Of a DNA stretch of 64,000 nucleotides, positions 18,893 through 28,304 are shown piece after piece. This DNA is from Enterococcus thailandicus. Lineage in GTDB: Bacteria; Bacillota; Bacilli; Lactobacillales; Enterococcaceae. Position 1 is the stretch's first letter; each line of letters begins with the position of its first letter. The position numbers and the translations under genes were made by a program. The notes beneath the pieces are model-generated. The model was not told the DNA's origin and ran no database searches. It saw nothing but the letters and a program-made list of their open reading frames with translations. The stretch lies in the NCBI RefSeq assembly GCF_001886265.1, contig NZ_JXLE01000009.1, positions 22,032 through 86,031 on the forward strand, read 5' to 3'.

Positions 18893-21800
18893 ATGAAACC
18901 ACAAAAATTACGATTAAAAAACTTTGGTCCCTTTATTGATGAAACCATTGATTTTTCGCTTTTGACTGAAGCACCACTATTTTTGATTAGCGGTAAAACA
19001 GGTGCAGGCAAGACGACAATCTTTGATGGGATGACCTATGCTTTGTTTGGAGAAACTTCAGGGCGACTGCGCTCGGGAAAAGAGATGCGTTCATTATTTG
19101 CGACACCGGCAGAAGAAACCAGTGTCACTTTTTCGTTTGAACATCAGAAGCTAACTTATGAAGTCACGCGCAAACCTGAGCAAGTGCTGGCTAAGTTAAA
19201 AGGCGACGGAAATCGTAAGCAATCAGCGAAAGTTTCCTTAACAATTTTTAACGAATCAGGAAAAGAAGTGCGTCAATTAACGAAACGCGGGGAAGTCGAC
19301 GAGCTGATTAAAGAACTCTTGCACTTAGATGCTAAGCAATTTTCACAAATCGTACTATTGCCGCAAGGGGAATTTCGTAATTTTTTGATTTCATCTAGTA
19401 GCGAAAAGGAAGTAGTACTCCGTAATTTATTTGGTACGCAGATTTTCCAACAGTTCAATGAAATTTTAAAAGAAAAAGCCAAGAAACAACAAAAAACGCT
19501 TGATTACTTAGAACAAGAATTATTGCTTTTACAAAAACGTTTTGTTTCTCTAGAAGAACGAGATTTTTCTGATCTGAGCTTTGAAGAAGTGATGCAGTGT
19601 TGGACAAAAGAACAGCAAGTGTTAGCAGAGAAAATCCAACTCGTTCAACAACAGTTGAAAAAAGAGCAAGTTGTTCAAGGAAAGCTAGAAAAAGAGTATT
19701 ACCAAATCCAATCGGTACAAAAACAAAGAGCAGAAAAGCAAACGTTACTCGAAAAAATGGGGAATTTGCTTGAAATGCAAGACGAAATAACAGAAAAAAA
19801 ACAATGGATTCGTTATTATGAGTTTGGACAACGTTTGCTTGATCCTGTATCACATAACAAAGAATACGAAAATGAACGGAAATTGCTTCTTGAAGATGAA
19901 TTAAAGCAGAAAGAGCTGTTGGACGAGTTACAAGAAGAACTCACGCAGTGGAAAGAAAAAGTCGAAGAACGGCAAAACTTGCAAAAAGCAATTGAACGGT
20001 TAAATGATGACTATCAAGAAAAGAAAACATTGCTTCCTCGTGTCAAAGAATACACCGAACAAGGCAAATCACTTCGGTTGATCGATGAAGAACTAGCCGT
20101 CGCTACACAACAGTTAAAGGACTTTCAACAGCAACAAGGGGTATTGAATATACGCCAACAAGAAATAACGCAACTACTAGCAACACAAGAAGAACTAGCA
20201 AAGCAACAGCTTGCATTCGCAAACTTGCAGCAACAAAAAAGAGAGTGGGAAAGTGCACAACAAGTGACACAAAAACTTGACCAACAAAAAACAAAGAGCC
20301 AGAAACAACTCGCTCAGTTAAGTAGTGAAGCCACAGAAATTCAAGAGAAACGAAAAAAACATCAAGTGAAGATTGCCCAACTTAAAAGTCAGTGGGCGAA
20401 ACAGCAGATTGCTCGATTGCAATTATTACTTTTGCCAGGGGAACCTTGTCCTGTCTGCGGTTCAGTAGAACATCCTCTAGAAAATACCAGTCATGAAGTA
20501 CCTGAACAACAAGCTGTACAACAGCTAGAAAAAGAGCTAGCAGATGCGGAAGCCTATGCAGAATCGTTAAACCAACGTCATGGTCAAAATGAAGCGTACG
20601 TAGCTAAACTTGAACAACAATTGGCAAAAGAAGAAAAAGAGTTAGCTGATTCATTGATAAAAGTAACAACTTGTGAACAAGTATTGAGTGAATCATTACA
20701 AGATTTTCCTTTGGCCGAGGATGCATCAAACATAACGGTTACCAGTGAACAAATATCAGATTTGTTCAGTAAAATTGAACAAAAAATAATTCAAGAAGAG
20801 CAAACGTTGGCAAAAGCCAAGATTGAGCAAGTAGCCCTGCAAGTAAAACTTGAAAAAAATCGCCAAGCAGTTGAAGAACAACAAAAAATTCAGACAGATT
20901 TATTGGCGAAACACCAGCACAGTATTGGTCAAATGGAAACATTGAAGAAACAATTAGCAACAGTTGAAATTGATACACTGGAAGAAGTTGTCCAGCAGCT
21001 GGCTCAACAGATAGAAGAGCAAAGTAAACAATTAGCTCAAGAAAAAGCAGTCGGAGATAAACTCAATCAATCCATTGAGTTAACGAAAGCGCAACTTAGT
21101 CAAGTAACAGAACAATTAGCAAAATTGGCTGTCAAACAAATGAAAACAGAAGCAAAAATTCAGGATTTGTTAGCCGAACAAGAGTATTTTAATTCAGCAG
21201 ATGAAGGAGTGTCTTTTGCTCAGCAACAAGTTGAATATGAGGAGTACAAAACGATTGTCGCAACATATCAAGAAGACCAATTGATTACGAAGGCGAAACT
21301 AGCACAACTAGAGTCGGTGGATTTGTCAGTTGAAGTGCCAGAGGATACCCATTTAGCTGAACAGATTGCGCAAGGAAAGCAAGTAATTGAAGAACAGCAA
21401 ACGGCACTTTATAAAATCCAAGAGCAACAAGAAAATAATCAAGCGATTGTGACGGAATTTGCAGCACTTTATCAAACAAGTCAAAAGCAACTGGATGAGT
21501 TGGCACAGCTACAACAGCTTTCGCAAACAATCAATGGGGAAAACGTGAAAAAAATCAGTTTAGAAAGATATGTACTTCAAGTGTACTTACAAGAAGTACT
21601 CCAAGTTGCCAATACTCATTTACAACGTCTAACGAAAAATCGGTATCAGTTTGAGTTAGCCGATTCAGTTGGGAGCTATCGTGGCAAAACTGGATTGGAA
21701 ATCAACGTGTATGATGACGAAGCTGGGATGACGCGAAGTGCGCACACCTTGTCTGGAGGAGAAAGTTTCATTGCTGCTCTCTCGTTAGCATTAGCGTTAG

Positions 21801-22045
21801 CCGAAGTCATTCAGGCACAGTCAGGCGGAATTACTGTTGAGGCGTTATTTATCGATGAAGGTTTTGGCTCATTAGATGAGGAAGCACTAGAAATGGCAAT
21901 GGAAGCTTTGGAAACGATTGAAAGCGAAGGAAGGATGATAGGAATCATCAGTCACGTCAGAGAACTAAAAGAACGAGTGTTACAACAAATAAGAATTGAT
22001 GCAAAAGGTAGTGGACAAAGTACCGTTCGCTATCATCTTGGATAA
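18893..22045 (+). CDS. sbcC: Nuclease SbcCD subunit C (Rad50-like ATPase)
   Basis: SMC-like ATPase partner of SbcD. 1050 residues. Seen: Walker A GKTGAGKTTIFDGMTYALFG near residues 36-55, long Gln/Glu/Lys-rich coiled coils, a zinc hook CPVC at the middle (about residue 525), the ABC signature LSGGESFIAALSLALALAEV, and Walker B ALFIDEGFGSLDEE near the C terminus. The ATG at 18893 is chosen over the GTG at 18890; the ribosome site is weak, which fits coupling to sbcD. The very high Gln content of the coils is notable but common in this family. Confidence 0.95.
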   Translation: MKPQKLRLKNFGPFIDETIDFSLLTEAPLFLISGKTGAGKTTIFDGMTYALFGETSGRLRSGKEMRSLFATPAEETSVTFSFEHQKLTYEVTRKPEQVLAKLKGDGNRKQSAKVSLTIFNESGKEVRQLTKRGEVDELIKELLHLDAKQFSQIVLLPQGEFRNFLISSSSEKEVVLRNLFGTQIFQQFNEILKEKAKKQQKTLDYLEQELLLLQKRFVSLEERDFSDLSFEEVMQCWTKEQQVLAEKIQLVQQQLKKEQVVQGKLEKEYYQIQSVQKQRAEKQTLLEKMGNLLEMQDEITEKKQWIRYYEFGQRLLDPVSHNKEYENERKLLLEDELKQKELLDELQEELTQWKEKVEERQNLQKAIERLNDDYQEKKTLLPRVKEYTEQGKSLRLIDEELAVATQQLKDFQQQQGVLNIRQQEITQLLATQEELAKQQLAFANLQQQKREWESAQQVTQKLDQQKTKSQKQLAQLSSEATEIQEKRKKHQVKIAQLKSQWAKQQIARLQLLLLPGEPCPVCGSVEHPLENTSHEVPEQQAVQQLEKELADAEAYAESLNQRHGQNEAYVAKLEQQLAKEEKELADSLIKVTTCEQVLSESLQDFPLAEDASNITVTSEQISDLFSKIEQKIIQEEQTLAKAKIEQVALQVKLEKNRQAVEEQQKIQTDLLAKHQHSIGQMETLKKQLATVEIDTLEEVVQQLAQQIEEQSKQLAQEKAVGDKLNQSIELTKAQLSQVTEQLAKLAVKQMKTEAKIQDLLAEQEYFNSADEGVSFAQQQVEYEEYKTIVATYQEDQLITKAKLAQLESVDLSVEVPEDTHLAEQIAQGKQVIEEQQTALYKIQEQQENNQAIVTEFAALYQTSQKQLDELAQLQQLSQTINGENVKKISLERYVLQVYLQEVLQVANTHLQRLTKNRYQFELADSVGSYRGKTGLEINVYDDEAGMTRSAHTLSGGESFIAALSLALALAEVIQAQSGGITVEALFIDEGFGSLDEEALEMAMEALETIESEGRMIGIISHVRELKERVLQQIRIDAKGSGQSTVRYHLG

Positions 22046-22061
22046 AGGGAGATTGATAACG

Positions 22062-25000
22062 ATGAAATGGAGTATTCCGGAAAAAGTGATTGAACGCGGA
22101 CGCAAATACTTGCAAGAAGGTCGAGTGTTATCGGTTGTTCCTGATCAAGAAAATACCGTATGGCATGCTGAAGTATTAGGTAGCGAATTGTACATGGTCG
22201 ATTTAGATGGCACAGCAAAGGAAGTTGATTATTGCCAATGTCCTTATTGGGAAGAGCATCATTATTGTAAGCATACGGTGGCTGTTGAATTATATCTACG
22301 TTCGAAAAATGTTTCCCGAGTGATGAGAAAAGACCAGCCAATGCTTGAACCAGTTCGAACAGTTAGTGAAGGTGAGATTTTAAGCAAAGGGTTTGCGCGT
22401 TTACAAACGAAACAAACAACGCGTGCAATCCAGCCGTTAATTGTTGAGTATCAAGTTGAAGCGATTGAAACAAATCAATACCATCCAGAATTATCACTAC
22501 TAGCAGTTTCTTTGAGAATCGGCTACTTAAAAGCACCTAAGAAAACCTATATTGTCAAAAATATTTATGATTTTTTGCAAGCTTATACCGAAAATGAAGC
22601 TTACACCGTAAATAAACAATATCAATTTGAATTGAATAAACGCGCGTTTCAAGGAGAAGATCAAACGATTTTGAGCTTATTCGCTGGAACGGCACAAACA
22701 CAACAACTACTGGGTGTCAGCGGTCTACAAGTCAAAGGAAAATTAGATAAGCGATATTTGATGTTACCCGTAGAGCAAGCAAAATATTTGTTGGAGCAGA
22801 TGAATCAAACAACCCGTTTACAAGTGATAATTGATCAACAAACGTATCAGGGAATTGAATTTTCAGATCAAGAAAAGCCACTGCATTTTAAAGTAGTTAA
22901 AGAAGAAGATGCGTATCTATTACGTGCTGAAAATACATTTGATTTATTTTTTACTCACTATCAATGGGGAATGATGCAAGGAACGTTCTATTCCTTAACG
23001 AAACAACAGCAAACCATCTATCTTACCTGGCAACAACTAATGAAGCGTTTTGAAACACCTCAAGTCAGATTTGAAAAACAACAACTTTCTTCACTTTTTA
23101 AAGAACTGTTGCCTCTGTTAACCCAAATTGCAGAAGTGGAAGTGACAGAAGAGGTGGAATCGGAAGTTGCAGATATTCCTGTTGAATTCGTGTTTTTCTT
23201 CCGGAAATCCAAAGGGAAAATTCAAGCGCGAATTGATTTTATTTATGAAGATGTCATTTATTCAACTGATGAGAAGCATGAAGTACAATCAGACTCATCT
23301 CGTGAAATTTTACGAGATCAAGCACAAGAACAACGAGTGATTGACTTATTCAAGATGTATCACTATCAAGAAAATGAAACAGGTTATGAGCGGGTGTTGC
23401 CTGCGGGGGAAGAATTATACGCATTTTTCAGAACAGAATTAGCTGTTTTTCGCCAGTTCGGTGAAGTACGAATTGGAAAAAAATTACGTGAATTGTATTT
23501 AGATGCTCAAAAGCACCAACCGCAAATCGAAGTGACTGAAACAGGTTCATGGTTAGATATCCGGTTTGATGTCACAGGAATCCAGGAAAAAGAGATCGAT
23601 CATGTGCTACAAAGTTTGTTGCGCAATGATGCGTTCTACACGTTGGAAAATGGACAAGTTTTATCTTTTGACTCAGAAGAATTTCAACAAACAAGTGAGG
23701 TTTTGCGTCAGTTAAGAGAATCAATTCGTTCGGAAGCAGGAACAATCCATGTACCTAAAAATCAAGGCCTGATTGTTCAAAGCCAATTATCAGGAAGTCG
23801 AACAACCTTTAGCGATTCTTTCAAAAAAATGGTACAAGATCTGATCCAACCAGAAAACTATGAAGTGGCGTTACCTGAGGGACTGAATGCGAAATTGCGC
23901 GATTATCAAAGACAAGGGTTCCAGTGGTTAAAAATGCTCGGTCATTATCAATTTGGTGGAATTTTAGCTGATGAGATGGGGTTAGGTAAGACGCTACAAA
24001 CAATCGCTTTTTTACTTTCAGAAAAAGAAGAAAAGAATGGGTTATCTGCACTGATTGTTGCTCCTGCAAGTCTGATTTATAATTGGCAAGCAGAAATCAG
24101 AAAATTTGCGCCTTCTTTAAGTGTTCAAGTGATAAATGGAAATAAAAAAGAGCGGGAAACACTTCTTAAAAATGACGTTGATATTCGCGTAACTTCTTAT
24201 GCAAGTTTGCGACAAGACGTTGCTGATTATCAAGAAATGTCGATTCAATATTTGGTTTTAGATGAGGCACAAATGGTAAAAAATAGTAGTACGAAAACGG
24301 CGCAAGCCTTGAGAGAACTACAAGTTCCACAACGATTTGCACTGAGCGGAACACCAATTGAAAATAATTTAGAAGAACTATGGTCATTATTTGCGACAAT
24401 CATGCCTGGTTTCTTTCCAAATCGAACGAAATTCAGAGAACTTTCGACAGAAGAGATTGCACAAATGATTCGTCCGTTTGTCTTGAGAAGAGATAAGCAA
24501 ACGGTGCTTCAAGATTTGCCAGAAAAAACGGAAATGAATTTATATTCTGCTTTAACAGAAGAACAAAAAACGGTTTATCTTGCTTATTTGCGCCAAATGC
24601 GTGAAGAAGTAGCTTCAATGGATGCAGAAGCATTTAAGAAAAATCGGATTGGAATTTTAGCTGGCTTAACACGCTTACGCCAAATTTGTTGTGATCCACG
24701 CTTGTTTATTGATGATTATCAAGGTGGGTCAGGAAAATTAGAACAAGTGAAAGATATGTTAGTAGCTGCCAAAGAAAACAACCGACGTGTATTACTCTTC
24801 TCTCAATTTACTGGGATGTTGAGCATCTTGGAAGAAGAGCTGGCAGAGCTAGGAATGACAACTTTCTATTTACGTGGAAGTACAAAACCACAAGATCGTT
24901 TAACAATGGTTGATGCTTTCAATGACGGCGAGCGAGATGTCTTTTTGATTTCATTGAAAGCTGGTGGGACCGGACTAAATCTGACAGGAGCAGACACCGT

Positions 25001-25256
25001 TATCTTGTACGATTTGTGGTGGAACCCCGCAATCGAAGAACAAGCAGCCGGACGGGCACACCGCATTGGTCAGAAAAACGTGGTGGAAGTTTGGCGAATG
25101 ATTGCTGAAGGAACGATTGAAGAACGAATGAACTCTTTACAAAAAGAAAAACGAGAATTGTTCCAAAAAGTAATTCAAGGAAACGAAGAACAATTGACGA
25201 AGCTAACGGAAGACGATATTCGCATGATTTTAAGTGTGGGTGAATTGGAAGAGTAG
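22062..25256 (+). CDS. SWIM zinc-finger / SNF2 family DEAD-like helicase
   Basis: 1064-residue protein. Near residues 55-75, CQCPYWEEHHYCKHTVAVEL matches the SWIM finger (CxCx(n)CxH). The middle part holds the bacterial SNF2-associated domain. The SNF2 ATPase follows, with GGILADEMGLGKTLQTIAFL, the Walker B VLDEAQMVKN, SGTPIENNLEELWSL, and C-terminal helicase motifs LFSQFTGMLSILEEEL and GLNLTGADTVILYDLWWNPA with QAAGRAHRIGQ. Such proteins are RapA/HepA-like double-strand translocases. The start at 22062 follows AAAGGGAG. It lies 16 bases after sbcC, suggesting a joint DNA-repair transcript. Confidence 0.92.
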   Translation: MKWSIPEKVIERGRKYLQEGRVLSVVPDQENTVWHAEVLGSELYMVDLDGTAKEVDYCQCPYWEEHHYCKHTVAVELYLRSKNVSRVMRKDQPMLEPVRTVSEGEILSKGFARLQTKQTTRAIQPLIVEYQVEAIETNQYHPELSLLAVSLRIGYLKAPKKTYIVKNIYDFLQAYTENEAYTVNKQYQFELNKRAFQGEDQTILSLFAGTAQTQQLLGVSGLQVKGKLDKRYLMLPVEQAKYLLEQMNQTTRLQVIIDQQTYQGIEFSDQEKPLHFKVVKEEDAYLLRAENTFDLFFTHYQWGMMQGTFYSLTKQQQTIYLTWQQLMKRFETPQVRFEKQQLSSLFKELLPLLTQIAEVEVTEEVESEVADIPVEFVFFFRKSKGKIQARIDFIYEDVIYSTDEKHEVQSDSSREILRDQAQEQRVIDLFKMYHYQENETGYERVLPAGEELYAFFRTELAVFRQFGEVRIGKKLRELYLDAQKHQPQIEVTETGSWLDIRFDVTGIQEKEIDHVLQSLLRNDAFYTLENGQVLSFDSEEFQQTSEVLRQLRESIRSEAGTIHVPKNQGLIVQSQLSGSRTTFSDSFKKMVQDLIQPENYEVALPEGLNAKLRDYQRQGFQWLKMLGHYQFGGILADEMGLGKTLQTIAFLLSEKEEKNGLSALIVAPASLIYNWQAEIRKFAPSLSVQVINGNKKERETLLKNDVDIRVTSYASLRQDVADYQEMSIQYLVLDEAQMVKNSSTKTAQALRELQVPQRFALSGTPIENNLEELWSLFATIMPGFFPNRTKFRELSTEEIAQMIRPFVLRRDKQTVLQDLPEKTEMNLYSALTEEQKTVYLAYLRQMREEVASMDAEAFKKNRIGILAGLTRLRQICCDPRLFIDDYQGGSGKLEQVKDMLVAAKENNRRVLLFSQFTGMLSILEEELAELGMTTFYLRGSTKPQDRLTMVDAFNDGERDVFLISLKAGGTGLNLTGADTVILYDLWWNPAIEEQAAGRAHRIGQKNVVEVWRMIAEGTIEERMNSLQKEKRELFQKVIQGNEEQLTKLTEDDIRMILSVGELEE

Positions 25257-25258
25257 GA

Positions 25259-25293
25259 CTCAAAAAAAGTGCGGATTTAATCCGTTTTTTGAG
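25259..25293 (+). terminator. Probable terminator after the SNF2 gene
   Basis: CTCAAAAAA plus CGGAT pairs with ATCCG plus TTTTTTGAG; the T run is inside the stem. Confidence 0.6.
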
Positions 25294-25320
25294 AAAAAAT
25301 TTGCCTAATTTTTTGCTAAC

Positions 25321-25360
25321 AAAAATACTCAGGACAAACTACTTGTCCTGAGTATTTTTA
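25321..25360. terminator. Bidirectional terminator between the SNF2 and HAD genes
   Basis: AAAAATACTCAGGACAA pairs perfectly with TTGTCCTGAGTATTTTT, giving T runs on both strands for the converging genes. Confidence 0.93.
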
Positions 25361-25366
25361 ACTTGA

Positions 25367-26074
25367 TTAAGCAAAGACAGATTCCATTGTCTCAAGTAAT
25401 TGATCGAATGAACTAATTTCGATGTCTGAAACAGGTGTTGTATCAATCGTCCTTCCACGATGATTAAACCAAAGAGAATGCCAATCTGCACGATGCGCGC
25501 CAAGAACGTCATTGTCATAGTTGTCACCAACGTAGAGTGTTTCTGCTGGTTCCATTGAAAATGTTGCGGCTGCTAATTGGAAAATTTCTTTTTCAGGTTT
25601 TTGAAAACCAGTTGCTTGAGAAACAATCATATTTTTAGTTGGAATCCAATTTGCTAATTGTAGTTGGCTTAATTTTTTTGATTGGTGATCTGTTGGACCG
25701 TTCGTGATAATACCCATAGGTACGTGTTTTTCTTTTAGAAAGTCGAGTGTTTTGCGAACCTCATCATGTAGACAAATATTGTTTAGTTCGTCTTCATATA
25801 CTTTTTGGAAAAACAAACCATCTTCTTCAGTAATATGTGGATAGTCTAAATCTTTTAGCGACTGGCTAATCCGATGTGCCCGCATATATTCTAATGTCCA
25901 TTCCCCAGCCATCACTTTTGGGAAGTTTTCATCACTATGATGACGGAAACGAATATATAATGGATGCATATCTTCATCTGAAACCAGCGGAACCACTTTA
26001 TTCACCGCATTTTTAAATGGTTGTTGTTGGTCATACATTGTATCGTCAACATCAAATACAACAGCTTTAATCAA
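25367..26074 (-). CDS. HAD family hydrolase (YjjG-like phosphatase)
   Basis: 235-residue haloacid dehalogenase-type phosphatase. Motif I VVFDVDDTMYD near residues 5-15 holds the nucleophilic Asp, motif II is ITNGPTD near 124, motif III lysine lies in KPEKEIF and motif IV is VGDNYDND. An inserted helical cap sits between motifs I and II (subclass C1). The overall layout resembles pyrimidine 5'-nucleotidases such as YjjG/YfnB, but the substrate cannot be deduced. AAGGCG upstream is a weak ribosome site. It is the only leftward gene here, divergent from spx across a long AT-rich gap. Confidence 0.88.
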   Translation of the reverse strand: MIKAVVFDVDDTMYDQQQPFKNAVNKVVPLVSDEDMHPLYIRFRHHSDENFPKVMAGEWTLEYMRAHRISQSLKDLDYPHITEEDGLFFQKVYEDELNNICLHDEVRKTLDFLKEKHVPMGIITNGPTDHQSKKLSQLQLANWIPTKNMIVSQATGFQKPEKEIFQLAAATFSMEPAETLYVGDNYDNDVLGAHRADWHSLWFNHRGRTIDTTPVSDIEISSFDQLLETMESVFA

Positions 26075-26761
26075 ATCTTACACGCCTTTCGATTTTCATT
26101 TGTTTTTTCACAAATCCTTCATCATTGTATCAGAAAAAAATCTCGATAAACGTTGATAATAAAGGTTTTTATTACTGTATTTTCTAGTTGTTGTTGTAGC
26201 AACGTTTTTAAATTTCAGTTTTTTTCACCAAAAATGATATAAAAAAAGAAAAAGATGACTAGAACAATCAATTAAGCTTTTTTGAGATTTTTTTGAGAGA
26301 TAATTTTTCTTTTAAATCTAAAGAAATTGTTTAGAAATCAAATTTTGATACAGTAGCAAAATTTTGCAGGAAACTTTAAATAACACTATCTTTGTTTTTA
26401 ATTTAGAATAATTTTAATTACTTGTTTTTTATGTTAACAGTGTTGTTATTTAGTACAGATGAAATAGGCGTTATGTTAAACTTTTTTTATCGACTGCTGA
26501 ATAGGCTTAATTGATTTCGTAGGAATAAAAAACATATTTAATCTAATGTATCCGATTTCTTTTTGCTTTAGTGATTTTAAAATAGTACAGTTTTTCAGGC
26601 TGTTTAATTTTGCAAAAAAATTGCAAAATGATTGGAGTTTTCTCATTTTCAAATGTGTGTCAAAATGAAAAGCCTTGCTTTAACTGTAAAAAAACCTTAG
26701 ATAACATTCATTTTTGAAAAAAAATATAAAAAAAAAGGTAGCTATTTAATTTACGATTAGG
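26075..26761. other. Long AT-rich gap upstream of spx
   Basis: Nearly 700 bases without a supported gene and clearly richer in A+T than the surroundings. Visible structure: a perfect palindrome GCAAAATTTTGC at 26356-26367, an inverted repeat TTTTGCAA-N5-TTGCAAAA at 26608-26628, and TCATTTT...AAAATGA near 26642-26666. Only short frames without ribosome sites occur. Possibly a multi-promoter control region for spx, which is heavily regulated in Firmicutes; no specific binding site is recognised. Confidence 0.4.
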
Positions 26762-26767
26762 TATAAT
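26762..26767 (+). promoter_or_regulatory. -10 element of a probable spx promoter
   Basis: GGTATAATAG at the end of the AT-rich gap, about 75 bases before the TTG start. A matching -35 is poor, which would fit an activated promoter. Confidence 0.5.
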
Positions 26768-26841
26768 AGAAACAGATAGAAGATGAAATGAGTCTTCTGT
26801 TACAAAAATGTGATGATTTTCACGAAAAGGAGTGGTGCACG

Positions 26842-27240
26842 TTGTTAACACTATATACTTCCCCAAGTTGTACATCCTGTAGAAAGGCTCGTGCGTGGCT
26901 GCAAGAGCATCAAATCCCATTTGTTGAGCGTAATATTTTCTCTGAACCGTTGAATAGCGCTGAATTAAAAGCTATTTTGCAAATGACAGAAGATGGTACA
27001 GAAGAAATTATTTCAACGCGATCAAAGGTATTTCAAAAGTTGAATATGGATTTAGATGAGCTACCATTGCCAGAGCTACTAGACTTAGTTCAAAAAAACC
27101 CTGGATTGCTTCGTCGTCCAATTATGATTGACGACAAACGTTTGCAAGTTGGCTTCAATGAAGATGAAATTCGCCGTTTCTTACCACGCGATGTTCGCCA
27201 ATTAGAGTTACGTCAGGCCCAGTTAATGGCTGGATTATAA
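26842..27240 (+). CDS. spx: Transcriptional regulator Spx
   Basis: ArsC-like global regulator that binds the RNA polymerase alpha subunit during thiol stress; its level is set by ClpXP with the adaptor SpxH. The TTG at 26842 gives a 132-residue protein, the standard Spx length, with AAGGAG at suitable spacing; the frame is open further upstream (ATG at 26788) but that would add 18 residues not found in Spx. Redox switch CTSC at Cys10 and Cys13 ([10 protein letters not shown]), the RRPIM motif near residue 90 and [13 protein letters not shown] near 107 are intact. Followed by its own terminator, then mecA. Confidence 0.96.
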   Translation: MLTLYTSPSCTSCRKARAWLQEHQIPFVERNIFSEPLNSAELKAILQMTEDGTEEIISTRSKVFQKLNMDLDELPLPELLDLVQKNPGLLRRPIMIDDKRLQVGFNEDEIRRFLPRDVRQLELRQAQLMAGL

Positions 27241-27249
27241 AAGATTATC

Positions 27250-27291
27250 AAACTTGGAAGACTGTCTGTAGATGGTCTTCCAAGTTTTTTG
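27250..27291 (+). terminator. Intrinsic terminator after spx
   Basis: AAACTTGGAAGAC pairs with GTCTTCCAAGTTT, followed by a T run. Confidence 0.9.
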
Positions 27292-27462
27292 TTATAATAA
27301 AAAATTTGGCTGATATTTTTAGTTCAAGGATTATGGTTATTTATTTGTGATTAGATAAGAAATCATTACACAATTATAAAAAATAGCGTAGGGTGATTGT
27401 TTCAGTAGCTGTTTCAATAAAGAAAAATTTTTTAACTTTCTATTGGTAAAGTAAGGTTTTTC

Positions 27463-27490
27463 TTTACATTTAACTGGTTTTCGCTACAAT
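27463..27490 (+). promoter_or_regulatory. Predicted sigma-A promoter for mecA
   Basis: TTTACA (27463-27468) and TACAAT (27485-27490) with a 16-base spacer, about 40 bases upstream of the mecA start. Confidence 0.65.
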
Positions 27491-27531
27491 GAAGCTATAT
27501 TAACCGTTGCGGCAAAGTGAGGTGTTGCGAA

Positions 27532-28188
27532 ATGGAAATGGAACATATCAATGAAAATACCATCCGCGTATTGATTGGTCATGAAGATTTAGAAGAACGA
27601 GGTGTTTCTTTTTTAGATTTGTTGGGTAATCACAAGGAGATAGAGAATTTCTTCTATAGTATTTTAGAAGAAGTCGATATCGAAGAAGAATTTCGTGGAA
27701 GCGAAGCTGTGACTTTCCAAGTTTTGCCAAAGGGTGATGGGCTAGAATTATTTATTAGTAAGAATTTGCCTGATGAAGAAATGATTCAAGCACACGATGG
27801 TCCGATTGACTCAGATGATGTTAGTGAGTTCTTGCGCCAACAAATGATGGATGATTATGATGAACCCAAAGATGCGGAAGATGAGCCTGTAAAAGCAGAT
27901 GAGAGTCGTGCGATTTTTGTGTTTGATGATTTTGAACAAATGATTCAGTTGGCTCAAGATGTGCGATTAGAGTCTGCTTGGACAGATTTATATTTGTTTG
28001 ACGAAAAGTATTATTTATCGGTACATTTTTGGCTCGAAAATCTTAACCAAGCAGATGTAGAAAATCAAATTGCGAGAATTCTTGAATTTTCTAAGAAGAG
28101 TGATCGAACTGCAGACGCGTTGAGTGAGCATGGAAAATGTTTAATGGAACGAAATGCGATTGAACGCACTAGATTTTATTTCAACTAA
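27532..28188 (+). CDS. mecA: ClpC adaptor protein MecA
   Basis: Adaptor that delivers substrates such as competence regulators to the ClpCP protease. 218 residues. The N-terminal domain (about 1-85: MEHINENTIRVLIGHEDLEERG, then LPKGDGLELFISK) is joined by an acidic linker (about 95-122) to the C-terminal ClpC-binding domain (AIFVFDDFEQMIQLA near 125, then LFDEKYYLSVHF). GAGGTG lies ahead of the ATG at 27532. It sits between spx and coiA, as in Bacillus. Confidence 0.96.
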   Translation: MEMEHINENTIRVLIGHEDLEERGVSFLDLLGNHKEIENFFYSILEEVDIEEEFRGSEAVTFQVLPKGDGLELFISKNLPDEEMIQAHDGPIDSDDVSEFLRQQMMDDYDEPKDAEDEPVKADESRAIFVFDDFEQMIQLAQDVRLESAWTDLYLFDEKYYLSVHFWLENLNQADVENQIARILEFSKKSDRTADALSEHGKCLMERNAIERTRFYFN

Positions 28189-28202
28189 ATATTGTCATTG
28201 GA

Positions 28203-28242
28203 AAAGCCATTGTTGATTGCATATCAACAATGGCTTTTTTTT
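28203..28242 (+). terminator. Intrinsic terminator after mecA
   Basis: AAAGCCATTGTTGAT pairs with ATCAACAATGGCTTT, followed by T6. Confidence 0.92.
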
Positions 28243-28304
28243 GCAAAAAAAAAATCATTGAAAATCGCGTAACTTTTTTTGAGAAACAAAAAAGGGAGAG
28301 TACA

